Assembly (NCBI GenBank): GCA_026770025.1 | Contig: JAMXDE010000008.1 | Coordinates: forward strand, 62,001 to 126,000 | DNA from: Craspedostauros australis | Taxonomy: Eukaryota > Bacillariophyta > Bacillariophyceae > Mastogloiales > Achnanthaceae | Direction of reading: 5' to 3' | DNA: 64,000 nucleotides | Shown: one piece after another, positions 30,879-41,992 of the stretch | How positions within the stretch are numbered: the first letter of the stretch is position 1 | How the letters are laid out: each line of letters opens with the position of its first letter | Program-made: the position numbers and the translations under genes | Notes under the pieces: model-generated | What the model was told of the DNA's origin: nothing | What the model saw: the letters and a program-made list of their open reading frames with translations, nothing else | Database searches by the model: none

Positions 30879-33404
30879 TTATCGGCCTTTTTCGCACGGA
30901 CGACGTACGGACGTGATTTCGGAATTTTTTCGTTGGTAACCATTGGTAACTACGTAGAGTCTACGACGTTCTGGTACAGAAATTTGTTGCTTCTTCGTCC
31001 AATCTCGACCGACTGCCTCCCAAAGACCCGCATCCAATTCTGTTTCGTCTATTGGTCAAGTGAATGACATGGCTGTATTCGTCACTTCATTCTGCTTCGG
31101 GTGATGTGCTGGTCAGCGGTCCGGAATGCGTTTGTGTGTTGCATTGGGTGTTTGAAGTTAGTCACTAATGCTCGTGACAGCCATGATCATCAATCCGTGA
31201 ACGCACAAAAGTTCGCGCCAAAAAATATCGCGCGTTTTTACGTGTTGTTGATTCGAACTGTTTTGTTCGCAGGAGTCTCTTTACTTTATGCAAGGTTGTG
31301 CATCGCCCTGACGTCGGATCATCGTTCCGTTGCTTTCAGGTGACACAGAATCCTCTCTTGCACCTGCCCATGTAGCCTTGGTCTTCGAATCTCACTTCCT
31401 CCAAAGATATACCAATTGCAAGTTTTTCGTCACTTTTATCGTGTACTATCCTCGCGAGGAAACATCGCTTCCTGATCAGGCGCCACAGCTGTCTTCATTG
31501 ACGCTGGTTGTTACACCCTGGCAAAGACTAGCCATTTATTTCATGCTCACGCGATGGGTGGGGTCGTCGACACAGTCGCTGCTCGAGCTCTATCAAACCG
31601 CATTCGAATCGTTCTGTGGAGGTAGCCTGATGTTCTACACTGGTCTTGAGCGCTGATAAGGCCAATCGAACACTGGCATCTACATTGCGCATGCGATAGA
31701 TGCTAAAATGTGCTCACACCGCGTGGAAATTGTGCGCGGCGCAGTTGCACATGCTCAGCGATGCGGAAGATCCAAAGAAGAGCGATCAGAGCATGGCAAG
31801 ATTGGACTCCTCGGTGTGAAACAGTCAGCTCTGCTCTATTCTGGACTGCTCTTGTGCGCTAATGCTAACCAAGGGATCAAATAAAGAAATAGTGCATGGG
31901 TTAGATTACCTCTATGGCATCTGCGCCGTCGACGCTGTTCTCCGCCTCTTTTCAACTTCCTGCCATTCGGGAAGAGAGCATGGACTCCATGTTGCTTGGT
32001 TGATATGCATATCAACGCTGGGCCTGCAACCTGTGCAGACCAGTTAAGCATCCCTGGGATCTGGTCGAACTTGCTGCTTGTACCGTAGCCATTGGCTCAG
32101 CATGCCATTGGCAGCTGGCTCGCCTAGCAGTCTCGCTTTTTGCTCCAACCAAACTGCGGCTTTGCTGTACCGATGCTGCGCTTCCTGGAGTTTGCAGATG
32201 ATCCGCTCGTGGCTGGGATGGGCTTCTAACTAACCAAGGGATCATTGCTCCCCCAAGCAGGATGAATACAATGATATGTATCAGCGCAACGCTATATATC
32301 TCTAACAGTAGTGACACCCGTCGACCAATCAGAAATTTCCACATTTCTTACTTTTTCCGTTCCGAACGGAAATTCTGGTCAAAATTCCGTTGTGTCAATT
32401 TTGTGTCGCATTTCGCGTCGCAAGAACCGTTTTCCCGTCAATCCCAGTTCCAACATGTCGCGGAAATGAATTTCTTGCCAAGATGAACCACTCTGTCCAA
32501 TCAGGACAGACTTCGGTCTTGGGTCCAATAAATACGGAACCGTCCCCATCCTTCTCAAGTGAATACGATCAATCGTGTGATCATTCTACTCGCAACATCG
32601 TGAAGAGTTGCACCCTACAACACGGTGTATCGCGGTGTTTGTTTTCTGACTTTTGCAAATCTGAACCCATGCAGTAACACGCATATTTGTCGTGTTGTCT
32701 CCGTGTTATATTCCATCTGCAATTGCATGAGACCTGCAAGTTGCCTCTCATGCTCACAGTTCCAAGATCTCAATCTTTGGAGCTCGTCAACATACTACCA
32801 TACGAATAATCACAATAACCAACAACTACCTCACCAACAACAACGATCTGATCTCTCTGCGTTTTCGGTGCGGTACCCTACGACCCATCTTTGATTTCGT
32901 TCTAACAATATGCATGCATCCAAGTTGCTGTTGCAAAGACAGTTGCTGGTGTACGGTATTTCGGAGTAGAACTGAAATGCTATTGTAGAAAGTAGCAACC
33001 ATATCATCAACTACAATGTTATACGATGAACGAAGTCACAATGGATGATATCAGGATATACGGGACTGATCATATGATAGCATGTGAAGAACACATCGGT
33101 TGGCACCACATTGTTTGTGATCTTCTCAACTGCTTGTTAAAACGCTAATAGAGCCCAAACAGAATGGCTGAGTTCTTGTTGACTTTGTTGTTAGATGTGT
33201 GCAGAGGCTTGATTGGCAAGCAGGCCTGAATATTAGCACAATGCTTTATTCACCTGATTCGTTTTCTGATTAGTCTGTTCTGGTATGTGCTGAAACGATG
33301 CTTTCCTCAGGCACATGATTTTTTGGAATAAGGGACACACTAGAGAGAACATCAGAGATTCGGTCTGGCCACCACCCGACAAACATGTGATGTTCAATTC
33401 GACC

Positions 33405-33590
33405 TGATATACTTCCCAACTAAACCTGAAATGACACCTCCCTCGACAACCTCAAGCATCATCAATGGAATGTGGAATCGACAGAGCCATGGAATGGTGA
33501 TGAGTGACATTGACACAGGAGACATCATCGCCACATCATGGGTCATCTCCACAGAACAAGATTGCAGAGGTGCAATGACCGAGAGCTATC
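33405..33590 (+). repeat. dispersed repeat family 3, copy a
   Basis: Similar to 34950-35125 in the same orientation, with scattered substitutions and small indels. Shared blocks include ACTTCCCAACTAAACCT, CATCATC(A)(A/G)TGGAAT and TGACATTGACA. Indels are not in threes, so it looks non-coding. Confidence 0.6.
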
Positions 33591-34740
33591 CTTGAACACA
33601 GCAACACGAGATACATCTCAGTGAAGATAAAATAGAAACAGAAGTCACTCAACCCAATCAGTGTCTTCACTACACCAGCTCATCACCATCGTCCTGGAAG
33701 ACTTGATCTCTCTTGAAGGACTTGTGTGATTTCGCTGTGTACAATACGAGACAACGCAACTCGACTCTGCCTTACTATTCTTTGCTTTGCTTGACACAGC
33801 CACTCCCTCCGCAAGTAGAATAGAATAGAGTTCCATAACTTGTACAGATTTAGCGAGAAATGCAGTACCAGCTCTTCCAGAACTTCACGAAGATTGCGAG
33901 AACGGGAGATCTTGTTCGCATGACCTGCCACAAGAGTGACATCAACACTGTATAACCTATGCCTGCTCCTCCGCACATGTTAGACTTGAGGAATTGATTG
34001 TAACGTAGGAAGAACACACCCTTCTGCGATTGATCAGGTCAAAAAGGTGGCGTTCACTGGAAGGCTGTTGGACACTCGAATGCTATTACAAACTTAGGAG
34101 TTGTGAGCTTACTCTCTGACCTCTGTTCATGTCCTTGCCTCTGCTCTTGCATTCCTCTGCTCTGCAAGCATCAGATAGGATCTTTACATCTCTTCAGGTT
34201 CAACTTGTTTGGGTCAGTAGCTATCTCACAGTATCATTCTTGTTTCATGGTACCTTGTCTCTGGTACATCTTCATTTTCGTTTCTCTTCGAGCTATTCGC
34301 TTGTAATCTGACCATTGCATGGTTTGTATTGGTTCAGGATATGGTTCATACACACAACTAAGCTGGAACACGAGAGAGAGCTGTGCGGAATAAAGCATAA
34401 TGCTAATAGCACAGAAACCAACCGCTGCCTCTCTTTCTGCTGGTCCCATGGCCAATGATGCGCTGTGGTTGAGTTGGGCAGGTCCACAAGTGTATATTTG
34501 TCACAATGTGCATATGTGTAAGTGCATCACTCACCCATTATTCTCCTATACTCTACGCGCAGACGGCGCAACTACATTCGTATCAATAGTGAACTGTGAT
34601 TGAACAAAATCACATCACGAAATCGAACACACAAAAACAGCCAGAATTTCTATCAGCACAAAATCGAATAGTGCTAAGTACGTTACTCCCGTAGCCCCCA
34701 CTATCTATAAATTTCACTTGTGTTCGGATCAGCAATCGCA

Positions 34741-34811
34741 TCGCCTGTAGCTCAACGGTAGAGCACCAGTAATTCTAACTGAGGTTCCGGGTTCGAATCC
34801 CGGCATGGTAC
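34741..34811 (+). tRNA. tRNA-like gene or tRNA pseudogene, anticodon uncertain
   Basis: Strong internal promoter matches: TAGCTCAACGGTAGAGC forms a D arm/A box, and GGTTCGAATCC is a perfect B box inside a 5-bp T arm (CCGGG/CCCGG). TTTT follows a few bases downstream. The anticodon stem pairs CAGT with ACTG around a 7-base loop AATTCTA, which puts TTC at 34-36 but breaks the U33 rule; reading by U33/A37 gives TCT. The acceptor stem pairs only four of seven positions, or better with one bulged T. So either a degenerate tRNA or a tRNA-derived element. It lies between the two family 3 repeats. Confidence 0.5.
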
Positions 34812-37800
34812 TTTGCTTTTGCTCTCCCCTCGTGATTTTTTGATAGTGCTCTAATAATTTCAAAGGAAACTTGTGAACAAGCATTTCTGAGAGCATCAGG
34901 AATCCAGTCTGTCCATCAACTGACAGAAATACATGATATCAAGCAAGGATCAATGTACTTCCCAACTAAACCTCAAATGATAACACCCTTGCCAGACCTC
35001 TGCATCATCAGTGGAATATGAAATCTGAAGAACCATGGAAGACAACAGCTGACATTGACAAGATGTCATCATGTCACCATGCCAGCAGCTGTCTCCACAT
35101 CAGATCAAGAAGGCAAAGCTTCAATGACTGAGCAACATCAAGATCATGGATATACAAGGAGGAGTTTGGACAAGACATTGGCAATTACTTGTGGAGTAGT
35201 GGGCCAATAGATGTCAGGAATTGGGTGTTCTGAAACAACGAATTGCCGCACCTCCCAAGAGTAGAGATTCTAATGTCGAGAAGCTATATATTACCGCATC
35301 TCTCACCTGGATCTTTGTGACAGAAAATGTGAGCTACACACGTCCTGTGGCGGAGAACGCCATGTGCCGAATGCGAACCGGTCCATGACGTTCATGGCCT
35401 CAATACAGGAATGTGAATCACGCGTGCATGTCGCAGGGGGAAGAGATGTTGGATTCGTGAAGCATCACACAATACACGTGACTACGGCCCCCATGTGACA
35501 ACGAATGAGAAAAGAGTACTCGAGACAGACCTATGTCACAAAGTGTGAGATGGCCTGTGAACAAATCACTCATGACAAACCGGCAAAGGATCGGTGAAGC
35601 ATCAATGAAGTGATTGGAGAGGTATTGGAGAAGTATCGGAGAAGTGCAATGATGAGAAGCTGAGATAGCAATCATCCCAGCTGTCCCTGCAATGAATAGG
35701 AGGCTGCAATCCAATCAAATGGAAGGAGCCAAGTGAGACCTGTGATCCAGTGATGTCTAAGCCAACAACACTATTGGAGGGAAGACAATGTGATGAGTGC
35801 ATGGACATGGGGCACTCAGTGGTGCATGCATGTCCATGATGAATTCATGACAAATTGAAGATGAATGCATGCTAGACCAACAAATGAACCCGTGGAGATC
35901 TCAGGAGAAGATTGAACTTTGAAATTGAGAGCAATGAAGAGCTCACAGTTCAGAGAAGTAGATTCTAACAAACAATTAGCTTTCTACTATCACCACCACC
36001 CTGGATTTCCAACAAATAGAGGACAAGAAGACAGAGTATGTATTGTATATGGAGTACATATTGAGTATGGAATATTGCGTAGTACGAACATGCAATATTG
36101 AGAGAGAGAGAGAGAGAGAATATGAGCAATAGTGAGAGAGCATCTTGCATGCCAACTCATAGTCAGGAGACTCTGAGACAGAATCGGATTAGCAACGCAT
36201 TGAACTAGCAAACAGACTTGTAACCACCACCACCAACACCGTCGTACACAATCGCAAGAGCATCCGTGAGCAGGACTTACCAACACCAGTGCGCGAATTT
36301 CACCCAAGTTCCCCCAGGTCATGGTCGTGTGTGGACCGATTCACTGCAAATTACAGGATCATGGGAGTGAAGGAGAACATACCGGGACATGACACAGACA
36401 GCGACGAAAAGAGGGTTGGACGCAACCATGGTACCAACTACGATGGTCTCGCATGAACTCTACAATCTCAAAGCGCGTACTATCAGGGTCCGTCGGGCGT
36501 GCTTCTTTTTGACCAGCACTTGATTGTTTAATTTTGTATTTATACCGCAGCTTCTGATCTGGGCTGAACGACAGTAACAGAGCGTGCCGTGCCAGTGTTC
36601 GGGATGTAACTTTTCCGATCGGAGTATTATGATTGCACAATAGATTCCTCCAAGGCGATTGTGATGGGTGCTGGTAGGAATACTGAAGTCCAGCCAGTCG
36701 GTTGTATCTTTTGCACCCGCAAGTGTTCTGGCGGAGTCCAGAGCAGTTCGACATCGAGCCGATGCAACTTGCCTCCCTTGTTCTGCTTGAGCATTCTCTG
36801 TCGTGCAATCGATCAGGTCTTCACATGGCGTTTGCTCCACACGATCGACGTGCTTCATTCAACCTATCCCTCTGCTTGTAGCCTGACGGTGCGAATCCAA
36901 CGATGTTGAAGCGTCGCGCCATGCGCGTACGCACCTCCCCCTCCATTCATCGACGTCTGCCACCAAGGACTCATTTGCGCAAGGTTCGAGAATCGCGAAG
37001 ATTCTGTGCTTCTTCCATCTGCGAGTAGTCTGCAGAGAGGCTTCAACATGTGGCGCCCCTCTCCGACATGCACGTCCCAGGAGCCACGAGCAGAGATGTG
37101 GGGAGTAGCTCGTGTACTTGGATCGGGATGATTGTATCATTGGAAAACACCGGCCTGCCAAAGCGTTGCCTTCCTGCCTTCCTTCCCCGATCGTTGGTCC
37201 ATTCGCTCGCAAGCTGAACTTCGGTCTTGGTCGACTGGCCGACGATCTGCCAATACTCCAGAGATTGCCTTATGCCAGCAGACGGAGGTGTTGCCGTAGC
37301 GAACGCATGATTGGAGAGGAGCGATCCATAGTCACGTCAGGATCACTGATCGGGCTCCTATTGATCTTGGATGCAGTTTGGCAAGGGCGACGAAGGCCGA
37401 AGTAAACTACGGGCACGAGTATCATGGGGTCTTGGAGCAACCCAGCACCAAGTCTGGTATCGAGTCCAGCGTCATTTTCGGCCTTTCAAGAACAAAGACA
37501 GGACAAGCCAAGCGAAGGGTAGAGTGCGCACTCGGCAAGACTGGACGGATACGAGTATGGTGAACCCATCACATGGGGAAATGCAGAGGAGAGAGTGTGC
37601 GACTTTGTGCTCGTCGATCGTATTAAGGCAGTCTGGTGAACGAGCGAATGAGCGATCAACAAGCGAAAACCGAGATGGTAGCGACAGCTGACACCGACGC
37701 ACCCCTTCATCGAAACAATCACACACTGGCCACTGCAAGGAATGGCGAGTGATTGAGCCAGAGAGCATCAGAGTCCAAGTTGAGTACAGCTACGAGTAGA

Positions 37801-38185
37801 GTAATTTGAGTTACTTTGCGAGTGCACGGTTCTCTCGCGCTCTCTCTCGACACGGCTCAAAACAAGTCTTGCTCATCCGAGGTGCCTGATTCTTTGGCTC
37901 CGCTGCGCTTCTTCACTGTTGTGTTGTTTCGTGGTTGGTATGCGTCTCCCATTGTTGCAGGCAGGCCGTGGAGTGATGTGCTGGCAACTATCCGTCCTCG
38001 TGAGTCAGAGAGGTTTCGGCAGAAGCGAGCAGCGTGTTCTTTTTGTGTCCATCCATTCCAACAAAGTCACAAACAAGCAAAAACATGACAAACGTTAAGC
38101 AAAACTGACACCGTGAAAGAAGCCTGCACGCGACATTTGTGAATCCTACGAAAGGACCAAAACGTTGGCAAACAGCATCATTGTC
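34812..38185. other. gene-poor region
   Basis: Contains family 3 copy b and a (GA)n tract near 36101-36118. Many short open frames with no recognisable domain. The last 120 bases before 38186 are A/CA-rich and could be a leader. Confidence 0.4.
34950..35125 (+). repeat. dispersed repeat family 3, copy b
   Basis: Partner of 33405-33590; see that entry for shared blocks. The two copies lie about 1.5 kb apart, flanking the tRNA-like gene. Confidence 0.6.
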
Positions 38186-39156
38186 ATGGCCGAAGGACGA
38201 TTTAGCGGTCCTTCAGAAACGTCGTTCGCGTCGGAACATCAATTGCGAGCGATGTTTGTGCCTCTCAGAATTCGGAAGGAGCAAGCCGAGATGGCTTTTC
38301 GTCACAAACACTTTTTCTATTTCGCCGACAACGACTTTGTGGATGGAAGCGGATTTTGGTCACAACACGAACAGTCGCAGAGAAGTGTGTGGGACATCCG
38401 GCCACAGCGACGATTGGCGCAGAAGGGCCACGCCAACTGCATCGAAGAACGGAGGCAGTTTCGACACTTCCAGTCAGCGCCAATTGGTGCGTCGACGAGC
38501 TATCATCTGCCCAACTCTCCGCGCGTCTCGACAGCGGATGTTGATGGCGGTGGGAGCATTGATGACAACGACGATGGCGACGATGACGATGACGGAGAGG
38601 GGCAGATGATGGGCTTTGGTTGCAGGTAAGTGGAATGCGCTGCGTTGTTCGCAATTGAGGGACAAATGATTTCACGGCCAAGAAACGCCCGGTGTGAAGC
38701 AGGACGCACAAGCGCCCAAACGGCCTGAACATTACTTTTTCGAGCTATCGTATTCGTACTACTAGCAGAGTGCTTCACGCTCTGGTGGCCGGTGTGGAAC
38801 AGCACCATCCGCAAGAGCGATACCCCGCCGTTGTCATGTACTGCGTGATCTCTCACCAGAAGGATCAGTCCAACACATCATGCGCTGTTGTGGGCGATAC
38901 AGAGATGGCGCCCTTCGGGCCAGCGAAGGAACAACGAACTCTCTGTGAGGAATCTCTGTGCGGCAACATTGCTCCTGCCAGTTTGTTCTCTTATCCAGTG
39001 TTCTTCGTATCCAAACGACCGCAAGTGAGACGAGCACTGTTCCTGTTGTCCATCATCCATGGGCGATGGCTCTTGCTTCGTGATCATCCATCACATGGAA
39101 ATGAATGCCACAGCGTGCATTGTCTCCACACCACCAAGAGCGAGAGGAAGAGCTGA
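38186..39156 (+). CDS. possible two-exon gene of unknown function
   Basis: Exon 1 (38186-38625) opens with ATG after an A/CA-rich leader and encodes MAEGRFSGPSETSF followed by a mixed region (FRHKHFFYFADNDFVDGSGFW) and an Asp-rich stretch. It reaches a perfect donor, CAG|GTAAGT; without splicing the donor's own TAA stops the frame at once. A plausible acceptor (TACTACTAGCAG) at 38768 joins in frame to an open 388-bp exon ending with TGA at 39156, 275 residues in all. No domain is recognised in either half, and the second exon has little protein-like character. The splice choice is inference; only exon 1 has some independent support. Confidence 0.3.
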
Positions 39157-40681
39157 CCAAGGCCGCCGCGAGTTTGCGTTGCTATCCTCCTCTCCAGCGT
39201 CGAATAGGTCCCCAGAAGACACCAGCCAAGGCCATCACCTCCGTGGCGCCACTTTCTCCTCCTCGCGTTGAAACGGATTGATCCATCGCAGCTGCACTGA
39301 TGTATCTACCAATTCGACGGCATCAGAAAGGTGGAAACACGGAGTAATGGGACAGGAGAATCGAAACCTCCCAAGAAATCATCTCTCAACAGTGGATGCT
39401 GGAATGGAACAGTACGCATGGGAAAGAATAGTTTCAATGGTGCAGTTTGTACTGCTTCATTAGTTGTGCTCGAAGCCATTACGGGCATTATAGCCTGTGA
39501 AGCTGGTGCGGTTCCGCACTATTTGTCATGTTTTCTGATGCCTCATCTATACCAGCCCGTTGGATGTTTGGATGGCGCACAATCGTGTTTGTGCTTTGAT
39601 GAGGTCGAGGCAACAAGAATGTGCAAATCCACGATAGTTGGGCACGCAGCATCGGCCATACCAACAACAGCATCAGCATCAGAGCCAGCATCAGCCAGGG
39701 GTGCGAACATGATGCAGAGAGAGAGAGAGGCAGAATGAAGGGAGAGGCAGAAATTGCCTTCGCTGTTTCTCCTTCCTTCTTTCTCCCTCTTCCTTTCTCT
39801 TTGCGTCCTCCTTCGCTGCTTCAATTCCTACTTGTCGGCCTTCTTTCCCATTGTCCCTCGTTCACTGTCTCGCCTACCATGACCACGAAGCACATCGCGT
39901 TCCTCCAGCATTCCTGCGCAAGCCTGTACGTACGATGGAGCATGGCGCATACAGTACATCTCACTGCCTAGCACATCGTACACAGATACGGACTCGTCCT
40001 ACCTCTGTTGGCACGATTTTCCGGCTTCCGTTGGACGTTTTGATGTGTTCTGAGTGCGTAACGTCGTCCGATTTTGTCGCTGAAAGTACCAAAAGACAGG
40101 GGGGGAGGATAATCCGTCCACCTAAGCAGCATTACGGGACTGTTGGGCCGAATGCGCACCTCGATTGGTAGTACCGATCGGTGCTGCCCCATTTGGTGTC
40201 CTGGCACGTGTGCGTCGTCTTCTGCAACGGTGCGGACGGAAGGGATGCGGAAGCCCCGTGGAGGAAAGCAACAACGATCATGCTCTGATACCAATAGAGA
40301 GTAAGCAAGATGCGCCGTGCCTGGATGGGAAGGTTGCGCTTTGCCGAAGACCTCCAACGAAGAGGAGAGGACGAGCGCGACAAGCAACGAGCCGCGTATA
40401 GTACCACGCTGCTTGCTAGCGCTTCTTTGAGCTCGACAAGATTGCTGCATTGAGTACGATCAATGTGTTACTTCCTATTGGTAGCACTCGCGTAGTAATG
40501 ATAATGGGTATGGCACTGTATTTCATGTTAATGGTATGGTTGGGCAGGTTATGGTACTGGTATGTGTCTATTGGGGTCTTCTGTGAGCGTACTTCCCGAT
40601 CTTCCTTTCGCTCTCCCCTTGATTGGGTTGGTCGTTGGTTGTTGATTGTTGGGCTGTCGCTTTCAACCAACAAGCACGGCT
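39157..40681. other. intergenic with retroelement fossil
   Basis: No supported gene. A (GA)-rich tract lies near 39717-39732. The initiator-tRNA primer-binding site at 40279-40293 marks a decayed LTR element; matching LTRs or reverse-transcriptase coding were not found. Confidence 0.4.
40279..40293 (-). mobile_element. primer-binding site of an LTR retrotransposon (initiator tRNA-Met type)
   Basis: The plus strand reads CATGCTCTGATACCA, identical to the 3' end of plant-type initiator tRNA-Met including CCA. The minus strand is therefore a 15-base PBS of the Ty1/copia kind (TGGTATCAGAGC core). The element would have read leftward, with its 5' LTR at higher coordinates. Only this fossil is identifiable. 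Confidence 0.6.
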
Positions 40682-41992
40682 TCATCTTCGCAGCGGCTTC
40701 ATGGAGTAAAAGTCGGGTTCCTGCCTTCGCGATCCGAGCTTGAGCTTGCGGCGATCGTCGCCCTGCGGGACGCCGACGCGTCGCATGTGGATGCAGAGCT
40801 GCGGACGGCCCTTGAGGAAGAGCTCGTGGTAGTATCCGCCCGTGTCCGGTCCGCTGGAGATGCGGGTGAAGCCGTAGAGGTTGAGCTGACGCTGGAAGCT
40901 GCTGAGACGGGATTGCTTGAAGTACTTTGGCAGGACCTCCTCGACGAAGCGAGTTGGGTCGTGAACGCCAAAGGCCCGGCCATGGGCATGCCACGAGACG
41001 ATGTCGCTGTTGCCCTTCTCCTCGACCTCGGAGAGCATGCGGTGGAGACGCTCGGGGAATGGTTCGGTGACGCCTCCTCTGGTGCGTCGTCTCTTGGTGC
41101 CTGGGCTGTTGCTGGCGGCGCTGACCGCAGTCGCATCGGCGGCAGCCTGGGCGTCGGCAATGGAGCTCGCGTCGATGTACGGCGAGTTCTTCTTGCGGAT
41201 GGAGTTGCCCAGAGCCGCAAGCGTGGCATCAGGGTTGGGCACGTTGTGGGGCTGCAGACCGATGGTGAGCGGGCTGTTGCGTGCCGCCTGCTGTGGTCTT
41301 GCGCCCTGAGAGAGGACCGATGCCGCGGTTGGCGCCGTTCTGGCTGCTGCTGCCGCATGCTGTGACATCATGCTGGCGGCGCTTGCTGGCGTCTGCGCGG
41401 TGAGGCCGGAGAACGGGTTGGCGGCTGCGTGGCCGAGCAGGGCTGCCGTTCCAAGCGGGTTGGAGACCTGGCGACGCAGGTTGGCGGCAGCAACTGCGCC
41501 GGCGAAGGGCGACATGTCGTCGGCCAGGGCGAGGGCCTGAGCCTGCTGCTGGATTGCCTGCGCTCGGTTGATTCGGAGACGCTGTTGGATGGCGGCGTCC
41601 AAGGCGCTTCGGCGAGCGGCCAGAGCTGCGCCCGTGGGTCCTGCCGTGGCGATGCCGTACACGTCGCGCAGGATGTCTTGGGTGGGCGTTGGAGTTGTGA
41701 GGTCCGATCCGAAGAGGGAGGTCTGCTGGGTCAGGGAGAGCTGGGCCGCGGCGTTGTTGGCGTTGGCGAGGAGCTGGGAGGCCCTGGCGTTGCCGAAGAG
41801 GCCAGCGGCCGTTGCGGGGGAGGGGTGCCCGAAGGCAGACCTGCTTCCACGCAGCGCTGTTGCCAGAAGGGCCTCACGTGCGGAGATCTGCTCGAGCGGA
41901 GCAGTGCCGAGCTTGCGAGAGAGGCCGAGGGCGGCAGCAGGAGCTTCGGACGCTGCGCTGCTGGAGCCGGCCATGTTCAAGAGTGGGTTCAT
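40682..41992 (-). CDS. heat-shock-factor-type transcription factor (diatom HSF group)
   Basis: 436 residues, intronless; ATG preceded on the minus strand by a CAAC-rich leader. Residues 1-295 are low-complexity Ala/Gln/Ser-rich, a likely activation or interaction region. Near 300-309 a basic patch (GTKRRRTRGG) is a probable nuclear signal. The HSF DNA-binding domain spans about 310-405: FPERLHRMLSEVE, SWHAHGRAFGVHDP, the recognition helix region FKQSRLSSFQRQLNLYGF, then YYHELFLKGRP. The C-terminal tail ends EPDFYSMKPLRR, a tail I associate with diatom HSFs. The domain sits at the C-terminus rather than the N-terminus as in animal HSF1, and no heptad trimerisation region is obvious after it. 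Target genes unknown. Confidence 0.9.
   Translation of the reverse strand: MNPLLNMAGSSSAASEAPAAALGLSRKLGTAPLEQISAREALLATALRGSRSAFGHPSPATAAGLFGNARASQLLANANNAAAQLSLTQQTSLFGSDLTTPTPTQDILRDVYGIATAGPTGAALAARRSALDAAIQQRLRINRAQAIQQQAQALALADDMSPFAGAVAAANLRRQVSNPLGTAALLGHAAANPFSGLTAQTPASAASMMSQHAAAAARTAPTAASVLSQGARPQQAARNSPLTIGLQPHNVPNPDATLAALGNSIRKKNSPYIDASSIADAQAAADATAVSAASNSPGTKRRRTRGGVTEPFPERLHRMLSEVEEKGNSDIVSWHAHGRAFGVHDPTRFVEEVLPKYFKQSRLSSFQRQLNLYGFTRISSGPDTGGYYHELFLKGRPQLCIHMRRVGVPQGDDRRKLKLGSRRQEPDFYSMKPLRR

Larger units (their letters stand above)
30405..34740. other. gene-poor, repeat-bearing region
   Basis: Begins with an (AACC)n-like 3' flank at 30448-30490 and contains family 1 and family 3 repeat copies. 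At 32044-32226, on the minus strand, a 60-codon open frame rich in Gln/Lys/Arg/Leu (KLQEAQHRYSKAAVWLEQK) follows an AG acceptor-like site; it might be an exon or a fossil, but nothing supports a full gene. A perfect 8-bp inverted repeat TTTCCGTT/AACGGAAA lies at 32354-32372. Confidence 0.4.

Noticed and set aside
32290-32306. Possible LTR terminus (TGTTAGAGATATATAG on the minus strand)
   Set aside because: No matching second terminus, PBS or target duplication could be found nearby.
32354-32372. 8-bp inverted repeat TTTCCGTT/AACGGAAA as a transcription-factor site
   Set aside because: It does not match a heat-shock element and no gene lies close by; too short to support a call.
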